From contig BQMF02000228.1 in assembly GCA_027922465.2 (NCBI GenBank), positions 434,001 through 498,000 on the forward strand: DNA of 64,000 nucleotides. Reading direction: 5' to 3'. Of this stretch, positions 12,570 through 27,500 are shown piece by piece; the first letter of the stretch is position 1; every line of letters begins with the position of its first letter. The position numbers and the translations under genes are program-made. The notes beneath the pieces were generated by a model that made no database searches, had not been told where the DNA came from, and was given only the letters and a program-made list of their open reading frames with translations. The stretch is from Turritopsis dohrnii (Eukaryota > Cnidaria > Hydrozoa > Anthoathecata > Oceaniidae).

Positions 12570-15500
12570 GTTTATTTACTCTCAAAAATCCTCAAAATTC
12601 CGCAATGTGCAATGAATATTGCAGCATTACCAATAAATCTAATGGTTCAACCAAAAATGTTGCCCCATTAATATTTTTCTAGTGTAAATGTCAAAATCGA
12701 CAATAAATCAATAACTATACAGTCTGGTAACCATTTTGGTTGAAAGCCTGTTATTTTTGTTTGGAAAAACGAGGTTACATGTGAGAAGATTATGTAGGAG
12801 TTTTCTGACAAAGACATACAACTACTCATTTACAGGAAAAATTTGAGATTGAAATATTTAACATTTAAATAGCTGTTTTAATGCAAGATTTTTGAACTTG
12901 CAACATTTCAACATTGATTTGTGACATTTATTGGTAATGTAGAAATAGTTATTGCTGATGGTGACATTGTTGCATATAATTCTTAAATCATAATTCTTTT
13001 TTCAAATAACTATAACTATTTCTAACTTACTTTCTAACCTATTGTTTTTAGTAATGGCGATATGGAAATTGATAAAGATAATGAAATGCATGAGTTTTTA
13101 ACTCTTGAGCAGTTCGCTATATTCTTGAAAATTTTGCTTGCTAGAAAAGGTAAAGGCTTTATTATTAAAACATTTGGTGAGAAGGATTTACATTAACCTT
13201 AAGAGCATCTCATATTAATATTTAATAAAGGAAATGGTGTTTATTCTTTTCATTCTTTTCTTTTCTGTTTTTGATTTTTTTATCCCTTCTGGTGTCATTT
13301 TTGGGGACTGAATAGGTGTGTGTGATCAATTGATCAGATGAGGAATCAAGATATTTTGATGCTATCCAAAGGAATGTGATTACTTCAATAATGTGTAGGG
13401 CCTGCTTCAGTTAGGGCTGAATAGTCAATGGCTTAGAAGTTAGAAGTTATAATGAGTCTTCCCAGTATAATATAACCTACGTTTTTAATAAGCCATAGGT
13501 TTGCCAGCACAGTCCCACATTAGTGAAGTTCTTATCCTGTCGCATTGTCTTTCTCTTCATCCTTTTATAACTGGTTTATGAAAATTAAGATTTTAATGTA
13601 AGAATGAATTGAAAACATCTGTATCATTCATCGATCAATGCATTGTCAAATATGGTCCAAAAAGTATTAGATTAATATGTATTTAAAATGTCTTGATTTA
13701 CCATGATTAATCGGTTTGTTCAAGGGACTGTCACTCTGGTATTGTAAGAAATGAAGGTTTTCTCATTAAAGCTCTCATCAAAGCTCCTCTCCCCTTGAGT
13801 TATATGCTGCACCAAAAATTCTAAAAAAGCTATGCAAGGGTTAGTGGAAAAATAATGGTAGTCATATTTTTGGTATCACCAAAGTGTAAGACATTTTTCA
13901 TTGTAGGGAATAAATTTCCAGATGAAAGAAACGAGAGAGATATACCAGATTATTTGAGGGTGGACAAGCCAAACCTAATTGTTCTTCCTAAAGGTAAAGT
14001 GTTACTCAAATTCGACATTCTTTTATCACAGCTCAAAAAAAATATATAAAAGAATGTAAGAAGATTTTAATTCTGTGTGTTTTCATTATTTCATATGGTT
14101 TATTTAGATGAATTACTTTATGGAGTTCTTGAATTATACCTTTCTCAAAATGGTTCTCTTCCAAATTCTGAAGAAATCTTGTTTTGTTCTGAAAATGTGT
14201 CTCTAGAAATGGTATGAAAAACATTTACATAAAGAAAAACAATGGTTGAAAAATTATTTTAGTCAACCATTTGCTTGTTAACTGCAGTTGGTCAAACATT
14301 GACCCACTACCACTTGTTCAATAACAGATAATCCTGCACAAACCAAGAAAAATTATAATGTTTGCATATTTTCCAAACATTTGCTTAGAATTGTTTTAAC
14401 AAAAGTATATCATGGATTTAAGCAAAGAACTGAATTATTTGAATTATTTATATTTTGGATTTTTAATATTTCAAGGAAAGTAATTTATTGATTATTTAAT
14501 TCTCTAGATCAAATTGCTTTTCCTTCGAGCTGTTTTTAATGATTATGGCATATATTGCTTGGTGTTTGCTGATCTCCTTAGTTATGACATTAGTGAAAAG
14601 TTGTTTTTATTTCTTCAAAATCTTCTGCAAAATGGTAATTGCTAATAAATGGACATTGCTAATAAATTCTTGTTCTAGTTCTTTATGAGTTTGAGATCTT
14701 TTTTTCGCTGCCCATTGTAGGGATGAAGAGACCTTTGGTAATATTTTGCTGTAGGGAAAATGAAAATCGATCTGTATTGGTATCCGCTTTTGATCAATAT
14801 CGAGTGTTGATGCCGGTGTTTCAAAAAACTGAAATAATTACTGTACTGAAGCAGCAGTTGTCCATGGATGCTTTTATCAAAACTGGTCAAGGTGTTAAGT
14901 ATGCTGCAGTGATAGATGAGGAAAGGTATTGTTTTTCTCAAACATACTAGCAATCATCTTTCAACACTTCAATAAACAGCCTTTGATAGAGCAATAAAAT
15001 TGATGTAATTTTGTAACATAGGAAAATCATGGAGCATTTTTATTCTTCTGGAAGTTAGGTTAACAGTTGTTTCAGTTGAAAATATTGCTCAATATCTAAC
15101 ATTTGTTTTTAAAGTCCATTATTTTACTTATTTATAATGTGCATGGAAATGTTCCCATTTAGATGCAATACCCGTGTTATAAGTTCAATGAAATCTGGAA
15201 TGGGAAAGTCATTGTTTGTTGTAAAGAAAAGTGATGAGCTGGAAACCCTATTAATACCATCCACCAAAAGGAAAAGAATCTCAACCGTTACTGTACCTTT
15301 ACATGGAGTATCAGTAAATGTGGATGCAGTAGTGAAATCTTTGCTGAAATATGAAGAATGTTTAAATGATGACTTCCCAAGAATCTATCATTTTGATGTA
15401 GCACCAACAGTAATGCTTTTCTATTTATAAGACTTTTTCTTCATTTATACTTTTCTCCTTTTTCTTTTCGAGAGTTGAAATAATCATTTAGATATATAAC

Positions 15501-18500
15501 AGATTTCAGATTTTTCATTTGATTTCTACCCAAATTCTTGCGTCATTAAGAAACAGCAACAATAAACAGTAAATATGATTTGCGTCACAATGTTTCTGTC
15601 GCTGTTTTTCAAAAGTTTCCATTGTTAGAACATAAAAAAAAGTACAAATTCACATTTCAACTTCATTAGTTCAAAATGAAAGAAATCATAGGTAATGAAG
15701 AAAACATAAGAAATTAAAATAAACTTGAGGTTGTCGAAGAAACAGAATATAATCCAGCTTTAGAAAAATGGATGATAGAAGTGTCAAAATGTTCAGAACT
15801 TTATTTGAAACAAAAGTGCCCCTTATTGACTACTACTATCAAGGATAACAGATTTTAGATTTTCTGTAGCTGACTCATTAATTGATTGAATGAGTCTTCA
15901 CATGTTTTAGATTAACAAAGATATGAAAAACCTCAATTACTACCTGAAAATGCACTTTTTTGAATCTGGTATTCAACAATTAAGATGAGAAAGCTAGCTC
16001 ATCACAATTAAAATAGAACTGATAAAGGTATCCTGGATAAACAGCAATGAATAATAGTAAAACACAACGTTAAATTTTGGGTTTTAAACGTTGTTTTCTA
16101 ACCAGATGAATTTCTGTATGGTGAGAGCACAATGTTCATTGTTCATATCAATTACCCTCTTACCCACTTTTTGGATTTGTCAGGTTGTTCATGGATTAGA
16201 AAACTTCCTTTTCAATTTGGTTGTGTTAAAATGCTGTCAAACACAAAATGGGAAAGTATGGCGAAGAAAAGATAATGATTACTGCGTAATAGAGAGAACA
16301 AAACACAAGGTGGTTGTAGCTTTTATTTTAAAAGAATTATGATTCATGGCATGAACTGATATTCTGTTGAATAATAATAAGAAGAAGAATAGTAATAACA
16401 AGAATGTTTTGTAAAACATAGTGAATTAAAATTTCTGAGAACTAATTTTGATATTTCAATTTTGAGAAAGACTGGTATTATTTAGAATGAGAAATTGAAG
16501 GAATCGTGCAAAGGGGTAATGTTTGAAGTATTACCAACAACTGAATGTATCTCCCCTGAACAGACTTACCATATGCTTACTGGATTCCAAAGAGGTGAAG
16601 CAATATTTGATTTATTTTATATGGGTATGGATTTGACTACAGTCAAAGATTCTATGAAATGTTAGTGGATTTTGATTTTTTACATATGTATTTTTGTTTT
16701 GAAAAGTAGAACTGGGTGTTGCTACTTATTTCTATGACGTGTCACAGTTTGAAAGCCGACCCATGCAACGTGTATATCAATACTTGAAAGTATTTGAAAT
16801 GGCTGCAGACAACATTAACAATTTCAGATATGATCCAAATGTCAAAGATACAGATCATGGAAATTGTTTGAGGATATTGATAAAGTATGATTAATTTCAA
16901 AACTAATAGTGTAAATATGTGTTGTTTTAGGGATGAGATAAATAGCAGGAAATTTCCAAATTATATTTTCTGATTATTTCATCCTTTACAGATATTGCGG
17001 CATTACAAAACCATCTTGGATGGAACTTCAGAATTTTGTTCATTTTTTTAATCAGCAGCTTCTTGATAGCGAACAGAGTGTGTTTACCAATGATCTGATG
17101 AAAGAAGAGTTACGAGGATTTAAAGGCTTTGTTGTTAAGTTCCTACTTGAAATGGCAAAGGTAGCTATGGTCTTCGTCTTTTACCATAAGGATATTAGTG
17201 GCAGTACTCTTCAATTGGCTTCTGGCAAATGTTAGCATAAAAACAATCATTTAGGCACCAATCAAATGCTGTTTTGAAATAATCTCCTTAATTCATTTAT
17301 GATTCGTTACAGGATTTTGCTACTCGATCAATATATCCAAATGCAGATGACAATATGAGCCCAGAAAATGATTTATTAATTGAACTCAAAAGACATTGGG
17401 AGCATAGGTATATGATTTTACCGATGCAAACAAATGGAGCTAGTAAATTTCTCAACACATTAGAAGTATTGATTACTATTAAGATGCAGAAATGACATAC
17501 AAATACTTGTCAATAACCAGTATCCAGAGTTCTATTTCATCTACCATTTAGCTTCCACCCATATCTGTTCTTCAACCAAGATCATACAACATTGACTTTC
17601 CTTGGTTTTAATGTAAACCCTAATGGTGATTTGATTGATTCAAAAAGAAATGTTGTTATTCAACAAAGTATCATGAGTTGTGATCTGCATCAAGACTTGA
17701 CTCGACAAATGCAAAAAGATTTTGTAAACTTGACAACTAATTATCAGGCACTAAACCGGTAACCATGTTTTTCTGAACAATAACCATTAATCTTTTGATG
17801 TTTCAGTTTGATTTATTTTATTAAAATATTATTAGGCAACAAAAGTTGGAGATGCTATGCCGTGTGATGGGAGTCATGAATGTGCATGATCCTGATAACA
17901 CATATGAACTGACAGTTGATAACATGAAGAAAATGCTTGCGATACATATGAGACTAAGGTAAACTGTTTCATCTATTGCAAAAAAAATTGTTAATTGTAC
18001 TTTTGAACACCACTTCATTAAATGCATTTAGGAGACTAGTATCCCAACAGGTGTAGGGAGGACATGAAAAAGGCCTGGAAACTACTTAGCTAGTTGTTGA
18101 ATGTTCTATGGAGAAAAAATTTGAGATGTATTGAATCTCTAGGATAAAAAAATGTGATAACTTTATACTGGCATTCTTGAGCTTACCAGGTTGAAGCTTT
18201 ACTGAGTTCAGTCCTGATTATTAAGTTCTATTTTATGTTTTCTACATATTTGCATATTTGGACCTTCTACTAATGATTTCATTTCCAAGTTCTCACCTTG
18301 AACTGAGATAAGATTAAGTACCGAGTAAAAAGTCGAACCCTTCCTTAAAGGAACGATTTTATCATTAAACCTCGCATTTTTATTTCGATTATTAAGCATA
18401 AAGAAATTCCTAATGTAGATTATGCAAAAAATCTTCTAAGGCCAACTGAGTTTCATTATCTTCATTTTATAACTAAGAGCAGATCATACTGTGTCTAGTT

Positions 18501-21500
18501 TTATTCTCCAAATATAATAGTGTTCATCATGTGAATTTCATGTTTACAGTTTACTGCTACAATATTTTGTCCAGGATTATAGAAACAAAGTTGTTTTTAA
18601 CGTTGATCTGATCATTGCAAATCTTATAGTTTTCAAATGCCTATGGTAATCTTCGATCTCTGATCAACTATTGAGAAAGAAACACAGGATAGACAATGTT
18701 GTATGACATTTTCATGAAAGAGAAAATGCAGATTTGAAAGACAACAAAGTTTAGATTATAACTATGGGCATTTTTCACAGTGTATATTAACAAGTGCGAA
18801 GCTTCAGAGATATAGAAATAGTGTGTTCTATAAACCTATGGCCTTGGGTTTTGTCTATCTGGTTGGTCAATGCTGCAAGGATGAGATTTGTTGATTGGTC
18901 AGTGTAGTCACTGTGTTATAAATTTGTAGCTAGTTAGAAATGTTTTGTTTTTGGAGAGAGCTTTGGACATACCACTCCTTTTCTTAATCACGGTATTTCA
19001 TACATTTAGTGGTGAGCGATTTATTACTATATATTTCTTTCTGGCAATTTTCTTTTGGACTGAACAAGGAAGAACCATAAATAACCATAAATAAGTATTC
19101 TTTTTTTCTTTTTAATATTATAACATTATAGTTTCCTGGCCTGTTATCAATATCCCTATGAATGTCAATTTCAATAATTTCAATGTTATTGATTTAGAAA
19201 TCATACTGATTTTGAATCAATTTCAAGAAATAGTTACGGAATTGATACTATGAAATCATTCTATTTATTTTCCTAAAAATTATGAATTGGTTCTCTCTAC
19301 TTTTAAATGATTGTATGTAAAAATTAGGGAGGAAAAAATATAGATCATAGATTATAGATAGATTATAGATTACGGAAATTAAGAAATTATCAATAGCTTT
19401 TCTTTTTGCATCACAAGCAAAAAATGTATGGATTGTAATCGTTTAACAATTAGTCAAACTGTTTTTTTTGTTTGTGTCAATTGATTTTATTTTTATTAAA
19501 TGAAAGTCAGTATACAATGAACTATCTTTATTTGCATAATGTTGAAACCTCATGTTTCAGATGTGGTATTCCGGTGATATTAATGGGTGAGACTGGTTGT
19601 GGTAAAACAAGACTGATTCGGTTTATGTGTCAATTGAAAGCTGGTGGAACAGGTGCAAGGAATATGCTTCTTATCAAGGTTACCAAATTCATGTTTTTTA
19701 TTATCTTAAAAAGCCTGACCCTTTCATTTGTGATGTTGGAGGGAAAATCATAACATTATCATTATGGATAATTCAGATAAATTTATCCATATCTTTCAAC
19801 AATTTATCCGTTTTTATCCATAGTTTGAAGAAATAAGTGGTAAAATATGGTAAATTCATCAGAAATTTTGTTCAATTTTTCAATTAATTCCACGTGATAT
19901 CAGAGTATTTTAACTTAAATTAATGCATAATTACGGCTCTGGGCAATGAATCAAAAAGGGCAGTGTATAAATAACCAACAAAATAATTGTAATCAATCAA
20001 ATCAATCAAAGTTTAGGGATTCCTTTGAAAAAGTGCCACATACTTAAAACATGTTGTTTTTGCTTGGCTTTGATAGTTTATGCATAAATATGCATATGAA
20101 AAATTACAGATAAATTTATCCATATTTCAGATAAATGTTCAGATAAATCAATAATTTGGAACAAAAATGAAATAATTTATTCTGAGCCCCCTGATGAAAT
20201 TGATTTAGAAGGAAAAGATTAAAAACCTAACAAAAGTAACAAATAACTAATGAATTAAAAAGCTACACTTTTGCATGGTGAGGCAACTTAGCATGGAGAA
20301 TCTATTCAACCTCTTCACTATTCTGCTTTAATGTTCAGTTGTGACAATTTAATATGTTTGTTACAGATTCATGGTGGCGTGACTGCAAGTGATATAGAAA
20401 GGCGAATCTTTCAGGCTAAAGAATTAGCTAATGAAAATGCTGCAAAATACAATATATCAACAGTTTTATTTTTGGATGAGGCAAATACTACTGATGCGAT
20501 TGGCTTGATTAAGGGAATCATGATTGACAAGCGAGTTAATGGTGAACCACTTGCTTTGTTAACTGCTCGGCTGGAAGTAATTGCTGCTTGTAATCCATAT
20601 AGAAGGTTTGTTTATAGCAGTAGCTTGTATCAGTCATCAATCTCTTCATATTGCATTCTTAGCAAATGAAACTATGGTTTTTAAATGTATGCACTTGACA
20701 CATGACCCGTACTTATGTTTATATTTTAAGGAAAACTTGAAATACAATAATGCTACGTTTTCTGTGTTTTGCCATTTCCACAATTCTGTAATGTTCAATT
20801 ATATACCTTCTTCAGTATTGTAATTTTTACACGAATCTGATGAGCCTATACAAAAATAAAAACAGATTTTATACATAAGGATTCTTTTTGGTACATACAA
20901 AATATTATGCACCAGACTGTATCTTTGAGCCAACAAAACCAAATGACACAGACAGGTATTTCGTTCCATGAAAAGATGTACAGTGATGTATATGAAAAAT
21001 AAGTAATGAAAAATAATGAAAATCAAGTAATGAAAAATAACTTCTTATGAAATTTAGACATACCGATTGTATGATAAAAAAGCTTGAATTAGCTGGGCTG
21101 GGTTATCATGTTGCAGCTGAAAAAACCTATGAGAAGATTGGTATGTCCTGTAACAGTTTGATTGTTGTTTTGTTTTTCAATTTCTGTTCCTTTTGGAAGT
21201 AAATATTTCTTCTTTAACTTTAGGTCATATACCACTTCGTCAACTTGTATACAGAGTTCATCCATTACCTGAAAGTTTAAAACCACTAGTTTGGGATTTT
21301 GGTCAACTTGATTATGCAACAGAAGAAGCATATACCAGGCAAATTATTGTGAGATATGTACGTGAAGTTCAATGTTGATATTGATATATAAAAGCATGTC
21401 TTACATTATCTAACTATGTGTGTTTACATTTAGACAAGGAATAAGGAATTGCCTAATAACTCAGAATTTCTTAAACTCCTTTGTAATGTCTTGGCTGCAT

Positions 21501-24500
21501 CCCAGAGCTTTATGAGACAACAGCAGGTACACTTCATTGTTTGGTTGTTAAGGATATTAACAATAGATGAAGTTTATAACCTTACTGTTCATAACATTTG
21601 TGGGAATACATAATGAAATGAAAATAGAGCATTTGCCTATTTGTCTACCATTATAATTTTCGCTGTATCATTTCCTTTTTGATGATACTATAATTCTTAA
21701 CAATTTTATTTAAAGACAATCTTTTGAATAAAATACAGGTATTCAAGAGGTGTAAATACATTTTTTATAAATCACAAACATGTAATAATTTCAGGATGAA
21801 TGTAGTTTTGTTAGCTTGCGTGACGTTGAACGAGCTGTTCAGGTAACATCATGGTTTTACAAAAAAATGAGAATTTTGTTTGCATCAGTTGTTGAAATTT
21901 ATGGCAACAATGAAGGTGATGACGCAGCTTATGCATATGTGGTACGATTTTCCTATATGTTTTTGATGGAACCATGACTCAACTATTACTTGTGCTTAAT
22001 TACAAAAGACCAATTTTATCAAAGTGGTGTTTGATTTTATAGCGAAGTATTGAAATGCAACGTTGCTCACTTGTCCTTGCGCTTGGTGTTTGCTATATTG
22101 CCAGACTGGAAAATAGAGAACTATACATGGATTTCATTGTGACATATTTTACTGGCAATTTTAACTTACGAAATGGAGTTCAACAAATAAAAGATGAGAT
22201 TAGAAGGTAAAGCGTAATCCTTGATTATGTGAATTTGTATGGTTACAGTTATGAGATAAACATCTGATTCACTTACCTTTTATTTTAACACTAGTAACCC
22301 CCGGAAATTTTCACTGTTTTAATTTCACAGATGATGTATCTTATATATAATAGCGAGTGTGCATCCCACTTTTATTTTAGAGAGTGATATATTTAGTTTA
22401 AATTTATGGTCAAGTTCTTCTTAGTTGTGCGTAAAACCACACAGAGGCACAATGTGGATTCGCCACATAATTTCACACAATATAAAAAACACATGGCGTG
22501 ACATCAGTTATTTTTTGCTAATCACGGGGGAACCATTGCATTGCATCCCCAATTGAACGTGACGTTTTTAGGGAAATATCTCGATAACCAATAGGGATAA
22601 CTGACGTTTTTTGGGGTTCGCGATACGGGTGATGGGGTGACGCAACATTTGGGCCTAAATTTGTTTTGGTACTGCGGCTATGACATCATCAAAATCTTTG
22701 ATCGAGGATATCTCTTTAACGGTTGGTCATAGCGAAACGATCCCAAGCATTACTTTCTTGTTAAAATGTTAATGTTCATCTTCAGTTTAAACATTTTTTA
22801 ACCATTAATGATGCAATGTGCAGATATGGGGGCACTGCAGCCTAATCACAATAGATTTTTATTTTAGGGAAGCTTTTGATAATTTCACAGTAGCGATCTT
22901 TATGATTGGTTTTGTTGTTCTAAAAAGAATACTTTTGCTAACAATTATTTTAATGTTGATGACCTTTCTTCCTTGATAGTTTTTTAATGAATTAGTGTTC
23001 ATTGTTAGTGTGATGGAAGAATAAATTATGGCTGTTTTAAGCTCTGACCCCTATTCTTTGTGAGATATTACTTCTGATTGTTATGGTTTTTTTAGGTGTC
23101 AAAGTGTTTTTGTCAATACACTTGAACTTGAAGATAATATCGCCAAAAATCAGGCTCTCTGTGAAAATATTTTTATGATGGTAATTTGTATTGAGTTACG
23201 AATTCCACTTTTTGTTGTTGGAAAGCCTGGCAGTTCAAAATCCTTAGCAAAAACCATTGTTCAAGACAACATGCAGGGCGATAAATCAAAATCTAAGTTG
23301 TTCAAGAACTTCAAGGAGGTAAAAAATTAATTTGCTCTTGAAATACCTAAGGTATTATCATTTTTATTCACAAAGTTATTATTGACTGACGTGAAGGCAG
23401 TATCCGCCAGTCCAGTCTGTATCCGGAGATGCGTGCAATCGCACGTGCATGTGCAGGCACACGCCCACAAGCAAAATAACAACACCTGGCTCCCTTGTTA
23501 TTAAAAACACAGAATAAAAGCATTTGTGAATCATTTGATCATACAAAACGATCAAATGATCATTTGATGATGTAAACATCCTGCAAAAGAGTTAATACAT
23601 TCTTTGTTTCCAATTATATCATCCACATTGCGATCTCACCCCTTTTTTTCTTTTTTCTGTTCTTCCATATTCAGCGTGATTCAATTGACATCACTTTCAG
23701 TGAAAGCTAAATTCTTGTGTATATATTTATTTTTTTTCAAATGCTTTTAAGCAAAATGCATCACTAAAACGCAGGTGTTTCGGAAAGAAGAACAGTACAA
23801 AGACGTTATTAAGTTGTTTATATGTTGCATACCAATTAAAAGCAACGGAAGAAGAAATATTCATAGAATTCGTAAGAAAATCTTGTGATTTGACACAAGA
23901 CCAAGATCGTACGCTCAAAATGAGTTCTTGTAATTGAATAGCTTATGTGAACTATTTTGCACGAGCGATTCAACACTCGTGCACTATTCTATTCCAGATA
24001 TAGACTGGCAGTCTGGGACCTAATTCTACACTTACGGCTGCAATTTTTTCTCCTTTTCTCTGGCAGTCATCTCACCAGTGTTTCACTATGACCTAGTAAA
24101 AGATTAGAAACAAAATTACTGGACTATAAAGAGGTAGCATGTCAAGTTAAACAGCATAGTGAAAGATAACAATCAACAATCAATTGACTGTGACTTCTTG
24201 ACATATTTTTTTTTTGTTAACTTCAGATTTTCCTATCATCTTATCAATGCAGTCCTTTGTCAACTGCTAGTGGCATCATCAATACATTCAAGCAATGCAG
24301 TCGATTCCAAGATGGTAAAAACCTCGATCAATTCACCTCTGTTGTTGTCCTAGATGAAGTTGGGCTTGCTGAAGATTCGCCACGCATGCCTTTAAAGGCA
24401 CTGCATCCACTCTTAGAAGATGGAACTGATGGGTCAGAAGAATTGACAGCAGACGGATCGCTGTTGAAAGATAAACGTGTTGCATTTGTCGGTATTTCCA

Positions 24501-27500
24501 ATTGGGCTCTAGATCCTGCAAAGATGAATCGAGGCATAATGCTTTGTAGGGGACAACCAGACTTAAATGAACTTGTCAATACTGCCAGGTTTGTATTTCA
24601 GTGTTTTCATTTTGTTGACTGTGTTCTCTTTATAATTAACCTTGAGAAAAAATTTCCCTCTTATTTCATGGTTTCTCCTAAAATTAGATAATTATTTGGA
24701 GAAAGGTGTAATGAACTTTGCATGAACAAAAGTTAGCAACTTATGTAGCAGGAAAGTAATTTTGTTTAACAATATTATACATTGTGTTAATTTAGAGACA
24801 TTTGTAGCTGTAATGAGAGGATTTGTGGGCAAATCAGTGTTTTACTTGAGCCACTAGCAAAAGGTTATTTGGATGTTTATAAAGAGCAAAAAGGATGTGA
24901 AAAGTTAAAAAAGAGTAAGAAAGAGGAATTTTTTGGATTGAGAGACTTCTACAGGTATGTTGTTAAGGATTAATGTTGGATTGGAATGAAGGTTTACTGT
25001 CTGTGATGTGTTGTACAACTTTTTTGTGGGGTTATTATTATCAGTTGGTTATTTTTTGTTAATCCTTTCTAGTCTCATAAAGATGGTTTTCTGCTTTTCA
25101 AGACAATGTCAAGGCATACCGTCACTGAATGCTATGGAAAAAGCTGTTCGAAGAAACTTTTCTGGTTTGAAGGAGTTGGACACATGGCGTATATTTAAAG
25201 CAAGGTTGCAGGTTGGTTGATATCAAATGTATTTACAGTTTTATGTGGTTGTTGATGCTTTATCACTACTCCTGTTTCCCTTATAGGGTCTTGTTGAAAC
25301 TGCTGTGATGAGTCAGTCAGTCTCAACATTAGATCTTTTACAAGAGAGTTTCAATGATTCTTGTCCATGCTTCAAAGGAAGAGCAGACAATGGCAAAAAG
25401 CATTGTGTGAATAATAGATATCTACTTATTATGACTGAAGAGTATACAGCACTGCCAATAATCGAGGAAATGTTTCTAAAGGATTGTGATGGCGTTGATA
25501 TAATTTTCGGCAGCAGTTTTCCTAAAGATCAAGAATTCTCCCAGGTTGGATAATGTTATTTTGATATCATGAATCTTTTGTTTGGAAGACTGGTGGCTGG
25601 AAATTACTTTACATTAATATAATTTTTTTGTTTTTGCTGACAAAATATTTTAAAATGTTTTTAAAAACTAAAGAATTACATCATCAAAGTTACACAATTT
25701 TTATTGATCTTGTGATTGTTGATTTTCAAATAATATTTTCTTAGAAGGAAAAGAAAAAGTTAAGCTATGTATTTTTTGGCCTATTGAAGTAAAATATTTA
25801 TACTGAAACTGATATATGGACATTCAAAAAAGGTTTGATTCGGCCGAAATTTTTTTTGTTACCACAAAAAACATATGCAAATAATGTTGTGATGTAATTT
25901 GAAAATGTAATGATGTGGTTATATGTTTAAAGCACATAAAAGAAATGTGAAATGAATAATCTTAATAACTAATTAAATCTTGATATTTGCCCCAAACTGA
26001 TAAATGATATTTGTTGAAACCTTTTTTGAATTCACTAGGTTTGCCGGGACGTGCACCGAATCAAAATGTGCATGGAAACTGGTAGAACAGTTGTTTTAAT
26101 GAACATGGGAAATCTCTACGAAAGTTTGTATGATGCACTCAATCAGGTATCAATTATTGATCTCTGTTGCTAAAACACTCAAAAACATATTTTTCACCAC
26201 ACATTGTTTTATGTTTTTAGTATTATGTTTACCTGGGTGGACTAAGTTATGTGGATCTTGGTCTTGGAACACATCGTGTAAAATGTAGAGTGCATGAAAA
26301 TTTCAAGTATGTAAAGTACTTCTAGTTTGGTGACATTTGATTTATACTCTTGATACTAATGTTGTTATCAGTCTGTTTTGGTATAATTAAAATGAAGTTT
26401 AATCAATTATTATTTGGAGAAAGGATCAATGTAAATTCATTTAGATTAATTGTGATTGCTGATAAAGAGACAGTATATGAAACATTTCCAATACCTTTGA
26501 TAAATCGATTAGAGAAACATTATGTTGTCAATGCAACTTGCATGGATCAAGAAGATTTACAAGTAGTTGAAGAACTTAAAAAATGGGCCTGTGATTTTGC
26601 AGATATTTCACATAAACAGTATGTTATTGTGTAATTGCTGTATTATGTATGCTATTACTATTATTGTGATTTTTTTACTACCAAGTTCTTTCCCCAGAGT
26701 AAGTAAGTAAGTCTGACTATTCAAATTTTGCTGTAGTTCCCTAACCTTGTTTTGATCAAATTCTTTAAATAAACAAGGTAATAAAACCAAAGTGTAGCAA
26801 AGATGAACAGGGTTCAAGTGAGAAAATTGAACACAACATCACCTTTATGAAGCCATTATAATGTGTTCTCCATGCTTCAAAATTGCTAAGATGGAAATAT
26901 TAAGCAGTAGTAATAATCATTTCGATAACTTGAAAATTGGTCAACATAATGTACATGTTCATGTACATCTGGTCTTCAAATTTTCTCCTGATTTCTTTTA
27001 TTTCTTTTTTGTCTGTTATGTTTACTGTCCTTTTAAGATTCAAAGAAAATGATGCGTTTGTTAATTTTAATGAGGATACATGTTCTTCCATTTTGATTCA
27101 CCTACGTCAGTCGGGCTACACAGATCCCCATCAGGTAACTATATAAATTTGTATGTTCTGTATGTAAGCATATATGTTACATTATTAAATTCCCGGAATA
27201 CAATTAAAAGATCCCCAAAATTTTAGAGTACCCATTTCCTCTATTAAAAGTCCGGGCACTTATTAAATTGTTTCGAAATTTAGGGGGTGCTTATTAGAGG
27301 GGAAAATTAGACTAGGTCACTTGCCTATCCCTCCGGTGTTAACAGAAAATGCCATAAATCTTGATTTCGGAGCTTAGAGCAACTGGATCTAGGCTGAGGA
27401 AAATTTTTTATTTTTTATTTAACTACCCAGGCACTTATTAGAAGGGGGCGATCTTGGTACTCCAAAAATTTTGAGCACTGATGTTTTATCTAGCCATATC

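Noticed and set aside
24328..24579. Minus-strand open frames over the AAA4 Walker B exon
   Set aside because: Antisense shadows of a strongly conserved coding exon.
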